A stretch of 46,713 nt of DNA from Lacticaseibacillus sharpeae JCM 1186 = DSM 20505 (GCF_001436225.1 NZ_AYYO01000014.1:1-46713), one strand, 5' to 3'. Numbered from the stretch's first letter, positions 35,701 to 45,311 are shown. Notes: generated by a model from the letters alone, not told the origin. Program-made: numbers and translations.

Positions 35701-37059
35701 GCTTTCCGGGCCGGGACCATTGGGACGGTTGCGGACAAAACGGCGTATGGGTACGTCAAGGGTTATGAACGCGACACTGGGACCGTGTTCCGGGGGGCCG
35801 AAATCGACCGCCTGGCGCAAGGGGCAACCGGCGTTAAGCGCACAACCGGGCAGCACCCGGCCGGGATTCTGATTGTGCCGGATTACATGGATGTGTACGA
35901 CTTCACGCCCATCCAGTATCCAGCCGACGACCAGAGTGCAGCTTGGCGGACCACCCACTTTGATTTCCACTCCATTCACGATAACATCCTGAAGATGGAT
36001 GTCCTGGGGCACGATGACCCGACGATGATTCGTACCCTGCAGGACCTTTCCGGGATTGATCCGCACACGATTCCCACCGATGATCCTGGCGTCATGGGCC
36101 TGTTCTCCGGCACCGACACGATTGGCGTGACGCCGGAACAAATCAACTCGAAGACCGGGACGCTCGGGGTGCCAGAATTTGGGACCCGGTTCGTCCGCGG
36201 CATGCTGGAAGAAACCAAGCCGTCGACCTTCTCGGAACTGCTCCAGATTTCTGGACTTTCCCACGGGACCGACGTGTGGCTCGGCAATGCGGAAGAATTG
36301 GTGCAGCAAGGCGTCATCTCCCTGAAGGACGTTATTGGTTGTCGTGATAACATCATGATGGACCTTATTCACTGGGGGATGGACGACTCCATGGCCTTCA
36401 ATATCATGGAACACGTGCGTAAGGGGCGCGGGATTCCGGATGATTGGCAAAAGGCGATGCGGGACAACGAGAACGTGCCGGACTGGTACATCGACTCCTG
36501 TCTCAAGATCAAGTACATGTTCCCTAAGGCGCACGCGACGGCCTACGTCATGATGGCGCTGCGGATTGCTTGGTTCAAGGTCTACTACCCACTGGTGTAC
36601 TACGCAGCCTACTTCTCTGTCCGCGCCGAAGATTTCGACCTCGTGGCGATGAGTCGCGGGAAGGACGCGGTGAAGGCCGCCATAAAGGAAATCAGCGATA
36701 AGGGGAACGAAGCTAGCGCCAAGGAAAAAGGCCTGCAGACAATCCTCGAAATCGCCAACGAATGTGAGGAACGCGGGATCAACATCAAGATGGTTGACAT
36801 CGAAAAGAGTGACTCGCGTGACTTCCTGATCATCGACGACCACACGCTGCTCGCCCCATTCCGGGCAATTCCAGGTCTCGGGGGCAACGTGGCCAAGCAG
36901 ATTGTTTCCGCACGGGAAGAAAAGCCGTTCCTGTCCAAGGAAGACTTGCAAAACCGCGGGAAAGTTTCTAAAACTCTGATTGACTACATGACCGAGCACC
37001 ACGTCCTGGACGCTCTGCCCGACGAGAACCAGTTGTCACTGTTTGATAACCTGTTTTAG
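32725..37059 (+). CDS. polC: DNA polymerase III alpha subunit, PolC type
   Basis: The 1444-residue protein is the Gram-positive replicative polymerase. After an N-terminal and OB region it has a PHP domain ([14 protein letters not shown], about 338), a proofreading DEDDh exonuclease inserted in it ([11 protein letters not shown], about 422; [11 protein letters not shown], about 508), a zinc-binding segment (CPNCQYSEF and CPKCGTEL) and the palm with catalytic [10 protein letters not shown] (about 965-974). The order is diagnostic of PolC as opposed to DnaE. The C-terminus has a helix-hairpin-helix-like segment ([13 protein letters not shown]). It starts with TTG at 32725 behind GAGAGGGG. No truncation or frameshift is seen. 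Confidence 0.98.
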   Translation: MLSKRDMFVKLLEQIQLDPSISNAPAFKTATVEQVTVHAQSRVYEFTLGMDEVLPFAIFHQFKSSLDAAFTQIAKTTVHITVADPKFDVGMIRGYWNFIVENGLTGSAIAAQQCEKMEPELRNHTLILPVENQPMLEYFRDNVTGALENAYHDLGFAGLTIKPEVDTAAEQANLAEFQSKRAEQTAALAEKAASVIQQAAADHKKAVENPAIMLGRPIKDSDEILQMVTINQEERNVTIEGYVFDVEVRELRSKRKLLMVKITDYSGSFLVKKFSNDKNDEAVFDGIKKGMWLRVRGSVQEDSYSRELTVNARDLMQVSHAERQDTAPDGDKRIELHLHTNMSQMDAMNSISDYVGRAAKWGHEAIAVTDHAGLQAYPEAHTAAKKAGMKMLYGVEINLVDDGTPVAYRNDEPLVLADQTYVVFDVETTGLSAVYDKVIELAAVKMKDGAVIDSFEEMINPGFALSDFTINLTHITNDMVRKGGTEEAVMKKFAAFTENTVMVGHNVTFDVGFLNAAYRRLNMSDIAQPVIDTLELSRTLHPESKNHKLDTLTKRYNIVLENHHRANADAEATGYLMYALFKEAGAMFGWDKLNQLNTRVGEGDAYKQARPHHAIVIAKTQAGLKNLFKLASESMVKYYYRVPRVPRSRLVHYREGLIVGSACSSGEVFTALMQKGVDEARQLAKFYDYLEVQPLPNYRPLLDGGVLSGPAHVKDVISKMIQIGADLDKPVVATGDAHYLDDHDAIYRHILINSQGGANPLNRHPLPDVPFRTTNEMLDEFNWLGADVAHQIVVTNTHTVADWVDGDITPVKDKLYTPKIPGVNENFERDVMRTAHAWYGEQLPELVDARIKKELKSIIGNGFAVIYNIAQQLVLKSNKDGYLVGSRGSVGSSLAATLSGITEVNPLPPHYRCPNCQYSEFYTKGEYGSGFDLPDKDCPKCGTELIKDGHDIPFETFLGFHGDKVPDIDLNFSGDYQPVAHNYIKILFGENNAFRAGTIGTVADKTAYGYVKGYERDTGTVFRGAEIDRLAQGATGVKRTTGQHPAGILIVPDYMDVYDFTPIQYPADDQSAAWRTTHFDFHSIHDNILKMDVLGHDDPTMIRTLQDLSGIDPHTIPTDDPGVMGLFSGTDTIGVTPEQINSKTGTLGVPEFGTRFVRGMLEETKPSTFSELLQISGLSHGTDVWLGNAEELVQQGVISLKDVIGCRDNIMMDLIHWGMDDSMAFNIMEHVRKGRGIPDDWQKAMRDNENVPDWYIDSCLKIKYMFPKAHATAYVMMALRIAWFKVYYPLVYYAAYFSVRAEDFDLVAMSRGKDAVKAAIKEISDKGNEASAKEKGLQTILEIANECEERGINIKMVDIEKSDSRDFLIIDDHTLLAPFRAIPGLGGNVAKQIVSAREEKPFLSKEDLQNRGKVSKTLIDYMTEHHVLDALPDENQLSLFDNLF

Positions 37060-37106
37060 AACATTTTTTGGGGAATTATGTCCCGGGTTCTGCCGATGCA
37101 GGACCC

Positions 37107-37158
37107 AAAACGCAGAAGCTCCTTGCCGCAACGCCGGCGGGGAGCTTCTTTGCGTTTA
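37107..37158. terminator. polC terminator
   Basis: A long stem pairs AAACGCAGAAGCTCC with GGAGCTTCTTTGCGTTT with GC-rich inner pairing (TTGCCG/CGGCGG). The A-rich and T-rich arms make it functional in both directions. Confidence 0.75.
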
Positions 37159-37243
37159 CGCACGTCACGTGCAGTGCCCGCACGCCGATTTCTTGGTTGA
37201 TGTTTTGGTTAAATGCATGCTGGTGTATTGCTAAAAGCGGATA

Positions 37244-37272
37244 TTGGCATTAAGCTGAAAAAGTAGAATAAA
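37244..37272 (+). promoter_or_regulatory. Candidate murE promoter
   Basis: TTGGCA (37244-37249) and AATAAA (37267-37272) are separated by 17 bp. An alternative (TTGCTA with TAAGCT) lies 16 bp upstream. The predicted start is at about the base of the hairpin listed next. Confidence 0.4.
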
Positions 37273-37274
37273 GA

Positions 37275-37318
37275 TGACCGCACGTGGGCAAAGCTTTTTG
37301 CCCACGTCTAAGCGGTCA
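37275..37318 (+). promoter_or_regulatory. Very stable 5' hairpin before murE
   Basis: TGACCGC (37275-37281) pairs with GCGGTCA (37312-37318), and ACGTGGGCAAA pairs with TTTTTGCCCACGT inside, giving a stem of about 18 bp with a small bulge (CTA). No T-run follows, so it is not an intrinsic terminator. It sits at the predicted mRNA 5' end, 12-15 bases before the AAAGG ribosome binding site. Confidence 0.55.
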
Positions 37319-37342
37319 GTCCATCTTGAAAGGATGAAGATA

Positions 37343-38818
37343 ATGCGTGCCGCAGAATTGATTAGTTTGTTACAGGTTAGCCCCCAAGACCGGCAGCGTG
37401 TGCTTGCAACGAACCCGGAGATTACCAAGTTAACCGCGAATACGAAGGAAGTTACCCCTGGAAGCTGTTTTGTCGCTATCCACGGGAACATGTTTGATGG
37501 TCACGACCACCTGGCCGAAGTCTTCGCCGCTGGGGCCGAATTTGCCGTTGTTGAACGGCCCGTTGCCCAGGAATTCCGCGACAAGGTCATCAAGGTGCCG
37601 AACACCCACAAGGCCCTGGCTCAGCTTGCAGTTCGCTTCTACCACAACCCGAGCCGCGACTTGCGGATGATTGGGGTCACCGGGACGAACGGGAAGACCA
37701 CCGTTAGCCGCCTGACCGCGAAGATTATGGAAGACGCCGGTTACTCAATGGGCGTTATCGGCACGATTGGGAACGAAGTCGGCGGCGAGAACAAGCCGGC
37801 TCTGAACACCACGCCGGATGCGCTGCAGATGCAAAAACTGTTCGCCGAAATGCGGGACGATGGTCAGGCGGGCTGTGCCATGGAGGTTTCCTCCATCGCG
37901 CTGGCGCAGGGCCGGTCATGGGGTGTTGACTTTGACACCGTCATCTTCACCAACCTGACTGAAGATCACCTGGATTACCACGGCACGATGGAAGCTTACT
38001 TCGAAGCCAAGGCCCAGTTGTTCACACAGGTGGGTAACGGCTACGGAGCCTTCCCGAAGACCGCCGTCATTAACTCCGACGATGAAGCGGGCCTGAAGCT
38101 CATCGAGATGAGTACCCAAACCGCCACGAACGTCCTCAGCTACGGCATTGACGGGAACGCGGACATCCGCGCTACGAACGTCCAGGTTTCCGGTCACGGG
38201 ACCAAGTTCGACATTGAGTTCTTCGGCCAGGTTTACCACGTATCCATGCGCCTGATTGGGAAGTTCAACGTCTACAACGTGCTCGCGGCATTCGGTGCTG
38301 CGTACGGTCAGGGCCTGACACCAGAACAGATTATTCACTCTCTGGAAAATGCGGTCGGCGTGCCCGGGCGCTTCCAGGTTGTGCCGAACGAGAAGGGCAT
38401 TATCACCATCATCGACTACGCCCACACGCCAGACGGTCTCGAGAACGTGCTGGAGACCATCCACGAGTTCGCGAACGGCAAGGTCTACTGTGTTGTCGGT
38501 TGTGGTGGTGACCGGGACACGAATAAGCGCCACATCATGGGTAACATCGCCGTGAAGATGGCCAGCAACCCAGTGTTCACCTCCGATAACCCGCGGACAG
38601 AAGACCCACAGGCCATTTTGGACCAGGTTACCAGCCAACTCACCCCAGACCAGTACGTGGAGATTCCTGATCGCCGTGAAGCCATCAAGTATGCGATTGG
38701 CCACGCGCAGGAAAACGACGTTGTGCTGATTGCCGGTAAGGGTCACGAGGACTACCAGATTATCGGCCGCACCAAGCACCACTTCAGCGACTACGAAGAA
38801 GCAGAAAAGCTGCTGTAG
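37343..38818 (+). CDS. murE: UDP-MurNAc-tripeptide synthetase, meso-diaminopimelate-adding type
   Basis: The 491-residue cytoplasmic Mur ligase adds the third amino acid to UDP-MurNAc-L-Ala-D-Glu in peptidoglycan synthesis. The ATP loop GVTGTNGKTTVSR (about 109-121), the carbamylated-lysine region (YFEAKAQLF) and the histidine-rich C-terminal segment are intact. The specificity motif is DNPR at 415-418, followed by TEDP and a GKGHEDYQ segment. This is the meso-DAP-type signature; L-lysine-adding enzymes have a different residue at the Arg position. The gene stands alone between polC and rimP with its own promoter, hairpin and terminator, away from any dcw cluster. The ATG at 37343 fits the AAAGG spacing better than an ATG three codons earlier. 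Confidence 0.95.
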   Translation: MRAAELISLLQVSPQDRQRVLATNPEITKLTANTKEVTPGSCFVAIHGNMFDGHDHLAEVFAAGAEFAVVERPVAQEFRDKVIKVPNTHKALAQLAVRFYHNPSRDLRMIGVTGTNGKTTVSRLTAKIMEDAGYSMGVIGTIGNEVGGENKPALNTTPDALQMQKLFAEMRDDGQAGCAMEVSSIALAQGRSWGVDFDTVIFTNLTEDHLDYHGTMEAYFEAKAQLFTQVGNGYGAFPKTAVINSDDEAGLKLIEMSTQTATNVLSYGIDGNADIRATNVQVSGHGTKFDIEFFGQVYHVSMRLIGKFNVYNVLAAFGAAYGQGLTPEQIIHSLENAVGVPGRFQVVPNEKGIITIIDYAHTPDGLENVLETIHEFANGKVYCVVGCGGDRDTNKRHIMGNIAVKMASNPVFTSDNPRTEDPQAILDQVTSQLTPDQYVEIPDRREAIKYAIGHAQENDVVLIAGKGHEDYQIIGRTKHHFSDYEEAEKLL

Positions 38819-38866
38819 TCGAACCCCCAATATTTACTGAAATCGCACCGCACACTGATTGCAAAT

Positions 38867-38893
38867 AAAATCGGCGTGGGACGCGATTTTTTT
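38867..38893 (+). terminator. murE terminator
   Basis: AAAATCG..CGT pairs with ACG..CGATTTT around GGG, with a T-run of seven. Confidence 0.7.
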
Positions 38894-38985
38894 ACGGCTG
38901 CAAATTTTTTTGGCGGCGGTCGCAGCTTGTGCAAGCCAAAAATGCATAAAATAATTATTTGTTGGTGCCGCCAGCGCCTGATGCG

Positions 38986-39014
38986 TTGCGCCTTACGGAA
39001 CTTTGTGGTATGTT
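38986..39014 (+). promoter_or_regulatory. Promoter of the rimP-nusA-infB operon
   Basis: TTGCGC (38986-38991), a 17-bp spacer and TATGTT (39009-39014). A second possible promoter (TTGTGC, AATAAT) lies about 50 bp upstream. Confidence 0.55.
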
Positions 39015-39040
39015 GGTGATAGGAATTCTAGACCTCGGTC

Positions 39041-39069
39041 GAGTGAGCAGCGATGCTCACTCTTTTTAT
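39041..39069 (+). terminator. Early terminator in the nusA operon leader (likely attenuator)
   Basis: GAGTGAGCA pairs perfectly with TGCTCACTC around GCGA, followed by TTTTTATT. It lies about 20-50 nt after the promoter and about 200 nt before rimP, so most transcripts would stop here unless it is bypassed. Confidence 0.75.
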
Positions 39070-39269
39070 TGGCATATGTGGCCTAGAAGTGAATGGAATT
39101 GTGCTTGTGAATGCCGGTGTAGCGCGGTTTGGCAAAAACCGTCGGGCCGTGCGCATGGGTGCAAATGACGATTTGCGCCTCAGCACCGTACCATTCACGG
39201 CAAAAAGCAAAAAAATATTTTTTTGTGAAAACTGCGGGGATTAACCCGCGTTACCTAAGGAGGGACACG
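39070..39269 (+). promoter_or_regulatory. Remainder of the long rimP leader
   Basis: After the early terminator the 200-nt leader has a 9-bp hairpin GGTGCAAAT/ATTTGCGCC (about 39157-39179), an A/T-rich run (about 39206-39226) and a GCGGG/CCCGC hairpin (about 39234-39250), then AAGGAGGG. No gene is seen. The order suggests alternative structures, but no partner sequence for an anti-terminator was firmly identified. Confidence 0.4.
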
Positions 39270-39743
39270 ATGAGTACTGTAGTTGACAACGTGAAGACGA
39301 TTGTCGATCCAATCCTGAAGCAGCACGACTTCTACCTGGCGGATATCGAATTCGTTAAGGAGGGTGCTGGTTGGTACCTGCGCGTTTACATTGACAAGAC
39401 CGGTGGCATCACGCTGAACGACTGTGTCGTTGTGAACGACGAGCTTAGTGAAGCACTTGATAACGTTGATCCTGACCCAATTCCGCAAGCTTACTACTTG
39501 GAAGTTTCCAGCCCGGGTGCTGAACGGCCACTCAAGACCGAACAGGACATGGAGCATGCGGTGGGTGAATACATCCACATCAGTTTGTTCCAGAAGCTGG
39601 ATGGCACCAAGGTGTTCGAAGGCACGCTGCTTGAACTGAACCCTGATGACCTCACACTTGAGGTTCAAATCAAGTCACGGAAAAAGCAGATTAAGTTCGA
39701 CCGGAAGAACATCGCGAACGCGCGACTTGCAATTAAATTTTAA
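39270..39743 (+). CDS. rimP: Ribosome maturation factor RimP
   Basis: The 157-residue protein matures the 30S subunit. It has the two-domain RimP pattern: an N-terminal alpha/beta domain ([47 protein letters not shown]) and a small C-terminal Sm-like barrel. The ATG at 39270 follows AAGGAGGG. It is the first gene of the conserved rimP-nusA-ylxR-ylxQ-infB-rbfA operon and lies 45 bp before nusA. Confidence 0.97.
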   Translation: MSTVVDNVKTIVDPILKQHDFYLADIEFVKEGAGWYLRVYIDKTGGITLNDCVVVNDELSEALDNVDPDPIPQAYYLEVSSPGAERPLKTEQDMEHAVGEYIHISLFQKLDGTKVFEGTLLELNPDDLTLEVQIKSRKKQIKFDRKNIANARLAIKF

Positions 39744-39788
39744 AATTCGGTAGTTTAACCCAACTACTTGCGTAAGGAAGGAATCAAC

Positions 39789-40970
39789 ATGTCAAAGGAA
39801 ATGATTGAGGCACTCGATGCCTTAGAAACCGAGAAGGGCGTTAAGAAGGAAATCGTCATTGAAGCTCTTGAAGCGGCTTTGACCAGCGCCTACAAGCGGA
39901 ACTACAACCAGGCCCAAAACGTTGAAGTAACCTTCGACCCAAAGAAGGGTGACATCAAGGTTTTCGCCGTTAAGGAAGTTACCGAAGAAGTCTTTGATTC
40001 CCGTCTGGAAGTTAGCCTGAAGGACGCCATGGAAATCAACAAGGCTTACGAAATCGGCGACGAAATCAGCTTCGAAGTTACACCACGTGACTTCGGTCGC
40101 ATTGCGGCACAGACGGCCAAGCAGGTCATCATGCAGCGGGTGCGTGAAGCCGAACGGGCGAACGTGTACGATGAATACTCCAAGTACGAAGAAGAAATCA
40201 TGCAGGGGGTTGTGGAACGCCGCGACAACAAGTTCGTCTACGTTTCCCTCGGTAAGATTGAAGCCGTACTGGGCAAGGGCGACCAGATGCCAAACGAACG
40301 TTACGAAGCACATGACCACGTCAAGGTGTTCGTAACGAAGGTTGAAAACTCCGCTAAGGGGCCTCAGGTCTTCGTTAGCCGGACTGCACCAGGACTCGTT
40401 AAGCGCCTGTTTGAACAGGAAGTCCCAGAAATTTTTGACGGTACTGTTGAGATCGTCGGAATTGCCCGTGAAGCCGGCGACCGCACCAAGATTGCGGTTC
40501 GCAGTACGAACGAAGACGTTGATGCTGTTGGGACAACCGTTGGTCCTCGCGGTGCCCGGGTCCAGGCCGTAGTCAATGAACTGTCTGGTGAAAACATCGA
40601 CGTTGTTCAGTGGGAAGAAGACGCTGCGGACTACATCGCCAATGCCTTGAACCCCGCACAGGTCATCGCCGTGCAGTTCAACGACGAGAACAACGAACGC
40701 AGCGCAACCGTCATTGTTCCTGACTACCAGCTCTCACTGGCAATCGGGAAGAAGGGCCAAAACGCACGGCTCGCCGCTAAGCTCACCGGTTTCAAGATTG
40801 ACATCAAGCCTGAATCTGAAGTGGAATTCGTCGATGATGAAGAACTCACCGAAGAGGACCAGGCACTGGTTGATGAAACCGACGCCTCAGAGGCCGCAGT
40901 TGCCGATGATGACGCAGCCACAACAGATACGACTGCAGATGACGATTCTGCGGACCAGTCTGAAGAATAA
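39789..40970 (+). CDS. nusA: Transcription termination/antitermination protein NusA
   Basis: The 393-residue protein binds RNA polymerase and nascent RNA and affects pausing, termination and antitermination. It shows the N-terminal polymerase-binding domain, the S1 domain (about 130-200), KH1 and KH2 (GTTVGPRGARVQ and SLAIGKKGQNARLAAKLT) and a long acidic Asp/Glu/Ala/Thr-rich tail of about 50 residues. It lacks the two acidic AR repeats of the Escherichia coli protein, as is normal in Firmicutes. The ATG at 39789 follows AAGGAAGG. It could act on its own operon leader. Confidence 0.98.
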   Translation: MSKEMIEALDALETEKGVKKEIVIEALEAALTSAYKRNYNQAQNVEVTFDPKKGDIKVFAVKEVTEEVFDSRLEVSLKDAMEINKAYEIGDEISFEVTPRDFGRIAAQTAKQVIMQRVREAERANVYDEYSKYEEEIMQGVVERRDNKFVYVSLGKIEAVLGKGDQMPNERYEAHDHVKVFVTKVENSAKGPQVFVSRTAPGLVKRLFEQEVPEIFDGTVEIVGIAREAGDRTKIAVRSTNEDVDAVGTTVGPRGARVQAVVNELSGENIDVVQWEEDAADYIANALNPAQVIAVQFNDENNERSATVIVPDYQLSLAIGKKGQNARLAAKLTGFKIDIKPESEVEFVDDEELTEEDQALVDETDASEAAVADDDAATTDTTADDDSADQSEE

Positions 40971-41006
40971 TAGTTAACCAATCTTAACGAAGGGGGTGGC
41001 ATCTAA

Positions 41007-41306
41007 ATGAAACCACGTAAAATTCCAATGCGTAAGGATTTGCTTTCGGGCACCATGCAACCGAAGAAAGAAATGATCCGCGTTGTGAAGACCAAGGATG
41101 GCGACCTAGCAATCGACCCAACTGGGAAGCAAGCTGGTCGCGGTGCGTACGTCGCACTGGATCCAGACGGGGTCAAGAATGCCGCTAAGAAGAAGATTCT
41201 CGAATCCGCCTTTGGGATTGCCGTTAGCGCTGAGTTCTACGACGAACTCTACGCTTACGTTGATCACCAGAAGGCCCGCAGAGAACTTTTTGGCGACAAG
41301 GCATGA
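41007..41306 (+). CDS. ylxR: YlxR-family (DUF448) RNA-binding-like protein
   Basis: The 99-residue protein belongs to the YlxR family, encoded between nusA and infB in most Firmicutes. RKIPMRKDL, KKEMIRVVKTKDG and the GRGAYV glycine loop are the family features. The Cys of the usual RKC start is here Ile. It may bind RNA and has been linked to nucleoid and transcription roles, which remains unsettled. AGGGGGTGG precedes the ATG. It overlaps ylxQ by 4 bp (ATGA). Confidence 0.93.
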   Translation: MKPRKIPMRKDLLSGTMQPKKEMIRVVKTKDGDLAIDPTGKQAGRGAYVALDPDGVKNAAKKKILESAFGIAVSAEFYDELYAYVDHQKARRELFGDKA

Positions 41307-41611
41307 ATGACAACACTAAGTTGATGAATCTTATTGGCCTAGCGCAACGTGCACGCAAACTGGAGACTGGAACTGATTTCACAATCAAGGCCATCGCCGG
41401 GGGTAAGGCACGGTTAGTTATTCTTGCAAATGACGCTAGCGCTAATCTGACGAAGAAGATTACCGATAAGGCAGCTTTTTACCACGCCACGGTTATTACA
41501 CCTTTAACCGAGACGGAATTAAGCATCGCTATCGGTCATAAACGCACGGTCATCGCGATTCTTGATGCAGGCCTTGCTAAGGCAATCACGAAGCTGACCG
41601 CACAAAGATAG
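41303..41611 (+). CDS. ylxQ: YlxQ, L7Ae-family RNA-binding protein
   Basis: This 102-residue protein belongs to the L7Ae/L30e/S12e/Gadd45 family, whose members bind kink-turn RNA. NLIGLAQRARKLETG, the VILANDASANLTKKI segment and a C-terminal AILDAGLAKAI helix match the YlxQ group. It starts inside the ylxR stop (ATGA overlap) and ends 12 bp before infB, so it is translated with both. Its RNA partner is not known here. Confidence 0.93.
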   Translation: MNDNTKLMNLIGLAQRARKLETGTDFTIKAIAGGKARLVILANDASANLTKKITDKAAFYHATVITPLTETELSIAIGHKRTVIAILDAGLAKAITKLTAQR

Positions 41612-41623
41612 GAGCGTGAACAG

Positions 41624-44416
41624 ATGGGCAAAAAGCGTGTATATGAACTCGCAAAAGAGCTGAACATCAGCAGTAAGGATGTTCTGGCGGCTGCGCAGTC
41701 ACACGGTATTGACGTAAATAACAACATGAACTCCATTAACGAACAGGATGAGAAAACGATCAAAAAGGCAATCACAAGCTCAAACACACCAGAAGTAAAG
41801 ACTGCAAAGGCCGAAGCTAAACCAGCTGCACCAAAGCAGGAAGCACCAAAGACGGCTGCAAGTGAACCCAAGAAGCAAAAGGACGAGGTTAAGCCTGCTT
41901 CCGAGGTGAAGACCGGCACGACCCACGCCAACCACGTGTCCGCTGACGGCAAGACGAAGATCAGCAAGAACGCTATCCGTCGTCCTGGCACCCAGCGTCC
42001 TGGCACGCAGGGCAACCGCAACCGCAACAATGGCGGGAACCAGCAGGGCCAGCGGAACAACAACGGCCAGCGCAATGCCAATGGTAACCAGCGCGGCGGT
42101 CAAAATGGCAACCGGAATAACGGTAGCAACAATGGTCAGCGCAACGACCAGCGTCGTAACAACGACCGCAACAATAACAACAACCGCGGCCGTTTCAACA
42201 ACAACCAGCAGGCAGCACCAGCAACGCGGCCAAACCCAGGCCGTGCAGCAGCGCGCGCCGAAGCTTTGCGTCAGCGCCAGCAGAGTGAATTCCGCACAAC
42301 TGCCGCACCAATCGGCAAGTTCGAGGAAGCACCAAAGCCAAAGGTAGAACCAAAGCAGGCCGCAAAGCCAGCAGCACAGGTTACGCCAAAGCCAGCAGCG
42401 CCAAAGACTGCGGCACCAGCAGCTAAGAAGCAAAACCAAAACAACCGCCCAGCTAGCCAGAACAAGACAAGCAACACGGCTGCTAAGCCAGCGAAGAAGG
42501 AAGCAGTGGTTGAAGAACGCCAGCAGAAGCGTGAACGTAACTTCCGCTCAGGTCGTCAAGAAACGCCTTACAAGGGTAAGCGCAACAAGCGTAACCGTCG
42601 TAACCAGCGCAACAACGAACCAAAGAAGCCAGTTTCTGTACGTAAGGACCGGCCATTGCCAGAAACCTTGGTTTACACTGAAGGCATGAACGTGCAGGAT
42701 CTGAGTAAGCTGCTCCACCGCGAACCAGCTGAAATCATCAAGAAGCTCTTCATGCTCGGCATCATGGTTAACCAGAACCAGAGCCTTGACGGCGACACAA
42801 TCGAACTCATTGCAACGGACTACGGTATCGAAGCAGAGAAGAAGGTTGTTGAAGACATCACCGACCTGGACAAGGTCTTTGAAGAAGAAACCACGACGAC
42901 CGAAAACCTGACGCCACGGGCACCAGTTGTTACCATCATGGGTCACGTTGACCACGGGAAGACGACCCTGCTGGACAAGCTGCGTCACACCCACGTGACC
43001 GAGGGTGAAGCCGGTGGGATTACCCAGCACATCGGGGCTTACCAAGTTAAGCTCAACGACCGTCTGATTACCTTCCTGGACACCCCAGGGCACGCTGCCT
43101 TCACCAACATGCGTGCGCGTGGTGCTGATATTACCGATATCATCGTGCTGGTTGTTGCCGCCGATGACGGGGTAATGCCACAAACCATCGAAGCTATCAA
43201 CCACGCTAAGGCCGCGAACGCACCAATCATCGTTGCGGTCAACAAGATTGATAAGCCAGGTGCCAACCCGAACCACGTTATGGAACAGCTCTCTGAATAC
43301 GAACTGATTCCAGAAGAATGGGGTGGTGAAACCATCTTCGTGCAGATTTCTGCCAAGTTCGGTAAGAACATCGACGAACTGCTCGAAATGATCCTGATGG
43401 AAGCTGACATGCTGGAACTCAAGGCTAACTCCGCCCAGAAGGCTGTCGGGACTGTTATCGAAGCCCGTCTGGACAAGGGTAAGGGCCCAGTTGCGACCGT
43501 CCTCGTTCAGCAAGGTACCCTGCACGTTGGGGACCCAGTCGTTGTTGGGAACACGTTCGGCCGTATCCGGACCATGACCAACGACCGCGGTCGTCGCGTT
43601 AAGGAAGCCGGCCCAAGTATGCCAGTCGAAATCACCGGGACGAACGATGTGCCTCAGTCCGCTGACCGTTTCGTTGTCTTCCCAGATGAGAAGACGGCGC
43701 GGGCAGCAGGTGAAGAACGTGCCAAGCGTGCGCTCGAAAAGGTTCGTGAACAGACGCACCGTGTCACCTTGGACAACCTCTTCGAATCCATGAAGGAAGG
43801 TCAGCTCAAGGAAGTTGACGTCATCATCAAGGGTGACGTTCAGGGTTCTGTTGAAGCAATCGACGGCTCACTGCGGAAGATTGATGTTCAGGGCGTTCGC
43901 GTCAACATCATCCACAAGGCCGTTGGTGCGATCAACGAATCTGACGTAACGCTGGCAAGTGCATCGAACGCCATCATCATCGGGTTCAACGTCCGTCCTA
44001 CTGCGCAAGCACGGGCCCAGGCTGAAACCGAAGACGTCGACATTCGTCTGCACAGTGTCATCTACAAGGCAATCGATGAAGTCGAATCTGCCATGAAGGG
44101 GATGCTGGAACCAGTCTACGAAGAAAAGATCATTGGTTCTCTGACTGTGCGTGAAACCATTCACGTTTCTAAGGTTGGGACCATTGCCGGTTCTTACGTT
44201 GACACTGGGTTCATCACCCGCGACGCTGGCGTCCGCCTGATTCGCGACGGCATCGTGATTCACGAAGGTAAGCTTGGTAGTCTCAAGCGCTTCAAGGACG
44301 ACGCCAAGGAAGTTCGTTCTGGCTTCGAATGTGGTTTGACCATCGACGGTTACAACGACATCAAGGTTGATGACCAGATTGAAGCATTCAAGATGGAAGA
44401 AGTGCCAGTTAAGTAA
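41624..44416 (+). CDS. infB: Translation initiation factor IF-2
   Basis: The 930-residue GTPase delivers fMet-tRNA to the 30S subunit and promotes subunit joining. The G domain has GHVDHGKTT (440-448), then DTPGHAAF and NKIDKPGAN, followed by domains II, III and the C-terminal tRNA-binding domain ([18 protein letters not shown]). The N-terminus has the IF2N segment, then a long linker. Residues 130-196 are almost only Asn, Arg, Gly and Gln, and the next 130 are Ala/Pro/Lys-rich. Such linkers are usual for lactobacilli but this one is unusually Asn-rich. AGGAG precedes the ATG. Confidence 0.98.
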   Translation: MGKKRVYELAKELNISSKDVLAAAQSHGIDVNNNMNSINEQDEKTIKKAITSSNTPEVKTAKAEAKPAAPKQEAPKTAASEPKKQKDEVKPASEVKTGTTHANHVSADGKTKISKNAIRRPGTQRPGTQGNRNRNNGGNQQGQRNNNGQRNANGNQRGGQNGNRNNGSNNGQRNDQRRNNDRNNNNNRGRFNNNQQAAPATRPNPGRAAARAEALRQRQQSEFRTTAAPIGKFEEAPKPKVEPKQAAKPAAQVTPKPAAPKTAAPAAKKQNQNNRPASQNKTSNTAAKPAKKEAVVEERQQKRERNFRSGRQETPYKGKRNKRNRRNQRNNEPKKPVSVRKDRPLPETLVYTEGMNVQDLSKLLHREPAEIIKKLFMLGIMVNQNQSLDGDTIELIATDYGIEAEKKVVEDITDLDKVFEEETTTTENLTPRAPVVTIMGHVDHGKTTLLDKLRHTHVTEGEAGGITQHIGAYQVKLNDRLITFLDTPGHAAFTNMRARGADITDIIVLVVAADDGVMPQTIEAINHAKAANAPIIVAVNKIDKPGANPNHVMEQLSEYELIPEEWGGETIFVQISAKFGKNIDELLEMILMEADMLELKANSAQKAVGTVIEARLDKGKGPVATVLVQQGTLHVGDPVVVGNTFGRIRTMTNDRGRRVKEAGPSMPVEITGTNDVPQSADRFVVFPDEKTARAAGEERAKRALEKVREQTHRVTLDNLFESMKEGQLKEVDVIIKGDVQGSVEAIDGSLRKIDVQGVRVNIIHKAVGAINESDVTLASASNAIIIGFNVRPTAQARAQAETEDVDIRLHSVIYKAIDEVESAMKGMLEPVYEEKIIGSLTVRETIHVSKVGTIAGSYVDTGFITRDAGVRLIRDGIVIHEGKLGSLKRFKDDAKEVRSGFECGLTIDGYNDIKVDDQIEAFKMEEVPVK

Positions 44417-44482
44417 GCGACGCCCGGTTACGGGTGCAGCGCTACTTGATGACATTTCCCACCGATTGTGGAGGATAAAACC

Positions 44483-44836
44483 ATGAAACACCGTATTGGT
44501 CGTGTTGAAACACAACTCCAGCGCGAAATTGACGACATTCTTCTGAAGCTCGTCAACGATCCACGTGTCTCTGGCGTCACCATCACCGGCGTAAAGCTGA
44601 CTGGTGACCTCCAGCAGGCAACCGTCTACTTCAGCATTCTTAGCGATGATCAAAAAGCAATTGATGACGCTAAGGCGGGCTTGGACAAGGCTAGCGGCAT
44701 GATTCGCCGTGAAGTCGGACAGCGGATTCGGCTGTTCAAGGTGCCCACGCTCGAATTCAAGCAGGATGAGTCCGTGCAGTATGGCGCTCACATCGACGAA
44801 CTGCTTGCAAAGGCGCGGAAGAACGGCGACTTATAG
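44483..44836 (+). CDS. rbfA: Ribosome-binding factor A
   Basis: The 117-residue protein is RbfA, which helps mature the 5' end of 16S rRNA and the 30S subunit under cold stress. It is a KH-like domain with the family segments RIGRVETQLQREIDDIL, VTITGVKLTGDLQQATVYFS and RREVGQRIRLFKVPTLEF. The ATG at 44483 follows GGAGGATAAA; a GTG five codons upstream overlaps that site and is rejected. It lies 66 bp after infB and ends the operon at a strong terminator. Confidence 0.97.
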   Translation: MKHRIGRVETQLQREIDDILLKLVNDPRVSGVTITGVKLTGDLQQATVYFSILSDDQKAIDDAKAGLDKASGMIRREVGQRIRLFKVPTLEFKQDESVQYGAHIDELLAKARKNGDL

Positions 44837-44846
44837 TACAACCCGA

Positions 44847-44878
44847 AAGGCTGCGGATTATTCCGCAGCCTTTTTTGG
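44847..44878 (+). terminator. Terminator of the nusA-infB-rbfA operon
   Basis: AAGGCTGCGGA pairs with TCCGCAGCCTT around TTAT, with a T-run. A TATAAT box (44879-44884) follows directly and may be the -10 of the next gene. Confidence 0.88.
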
Positions 44879-44916
44879 TATAATGGAGCCATATTTGTTT
44901 TCGTGGAGGAGAGAAA

Positions 44917-45210
44917 ATGCGAATCGCAATTGATATTATTCTCGGGGTGCTCATCGTTGCCGGCGTCGTCCGGGTATTTGCCATGCTTTACGGCGTTGGT
45001 GATAGCTGGTGGGCCCGCTTTGCCCGCGACCTCGTGTTGCTGTGCTGCCTGGTCGTCGGGATTGGGGGCATCGGGATGGCGGTTTATAGCGGTTACCTCG
45101 TGGCCCAGACCGGTAATATGCATGGGCTGAGTCTAGTCATTTTGTACCTCATCATCGGGCTGGCCGCGCTCATTGCGGCAAAGTTCGCGTTCTGGCCGAA
45201 GAAGAAATAG
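44917..45210 (+). CDS. Small membrane protein of unknown function
   Basis: The 97-residue protein has three hydrophobic segments (IAIDIILGVLIVAGVV, LVLLCCLVVGIGGIGMAV, VILYLIIGLAALIAAKFAF) and ends in a short Lys tail, so it is an integral membrane protein. I recognise no family. GGAGGAGAG precedes the ATG and a TATAAT lies 33 bp upstream, so it is probably transcribed on its own. It is followed by an AT-rich gap of about 100 bp before the TerC gene. Confidence 0.7.
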   Translation: MRIAIDIILGVLIVAGVVRVFAMLYGVGDSWWARFARDLVLLCCLVVGIGGIGMAVYSGYLVAQTGNMHGLSLVILYLIIGLAALIAAKFAFWPKKK

Positions 45211-45311
45211 GGCAATTTTCGTGTCTATCTGGACAAGTTTCTGAAACTAAGAGTAAACTCTGCTACAATAGTTTGATAGAAATATTAAAAAATTGGTAAC
45301 GGGGAAATTCG

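Noticed and set aside
45211-45311. yybP-ykoY manganese riboswitch before the TerC-family gene
   Set aside because: The gap is only about 100 bp, AT-rich, and lacks the paired conserved loops of that riboswitch.
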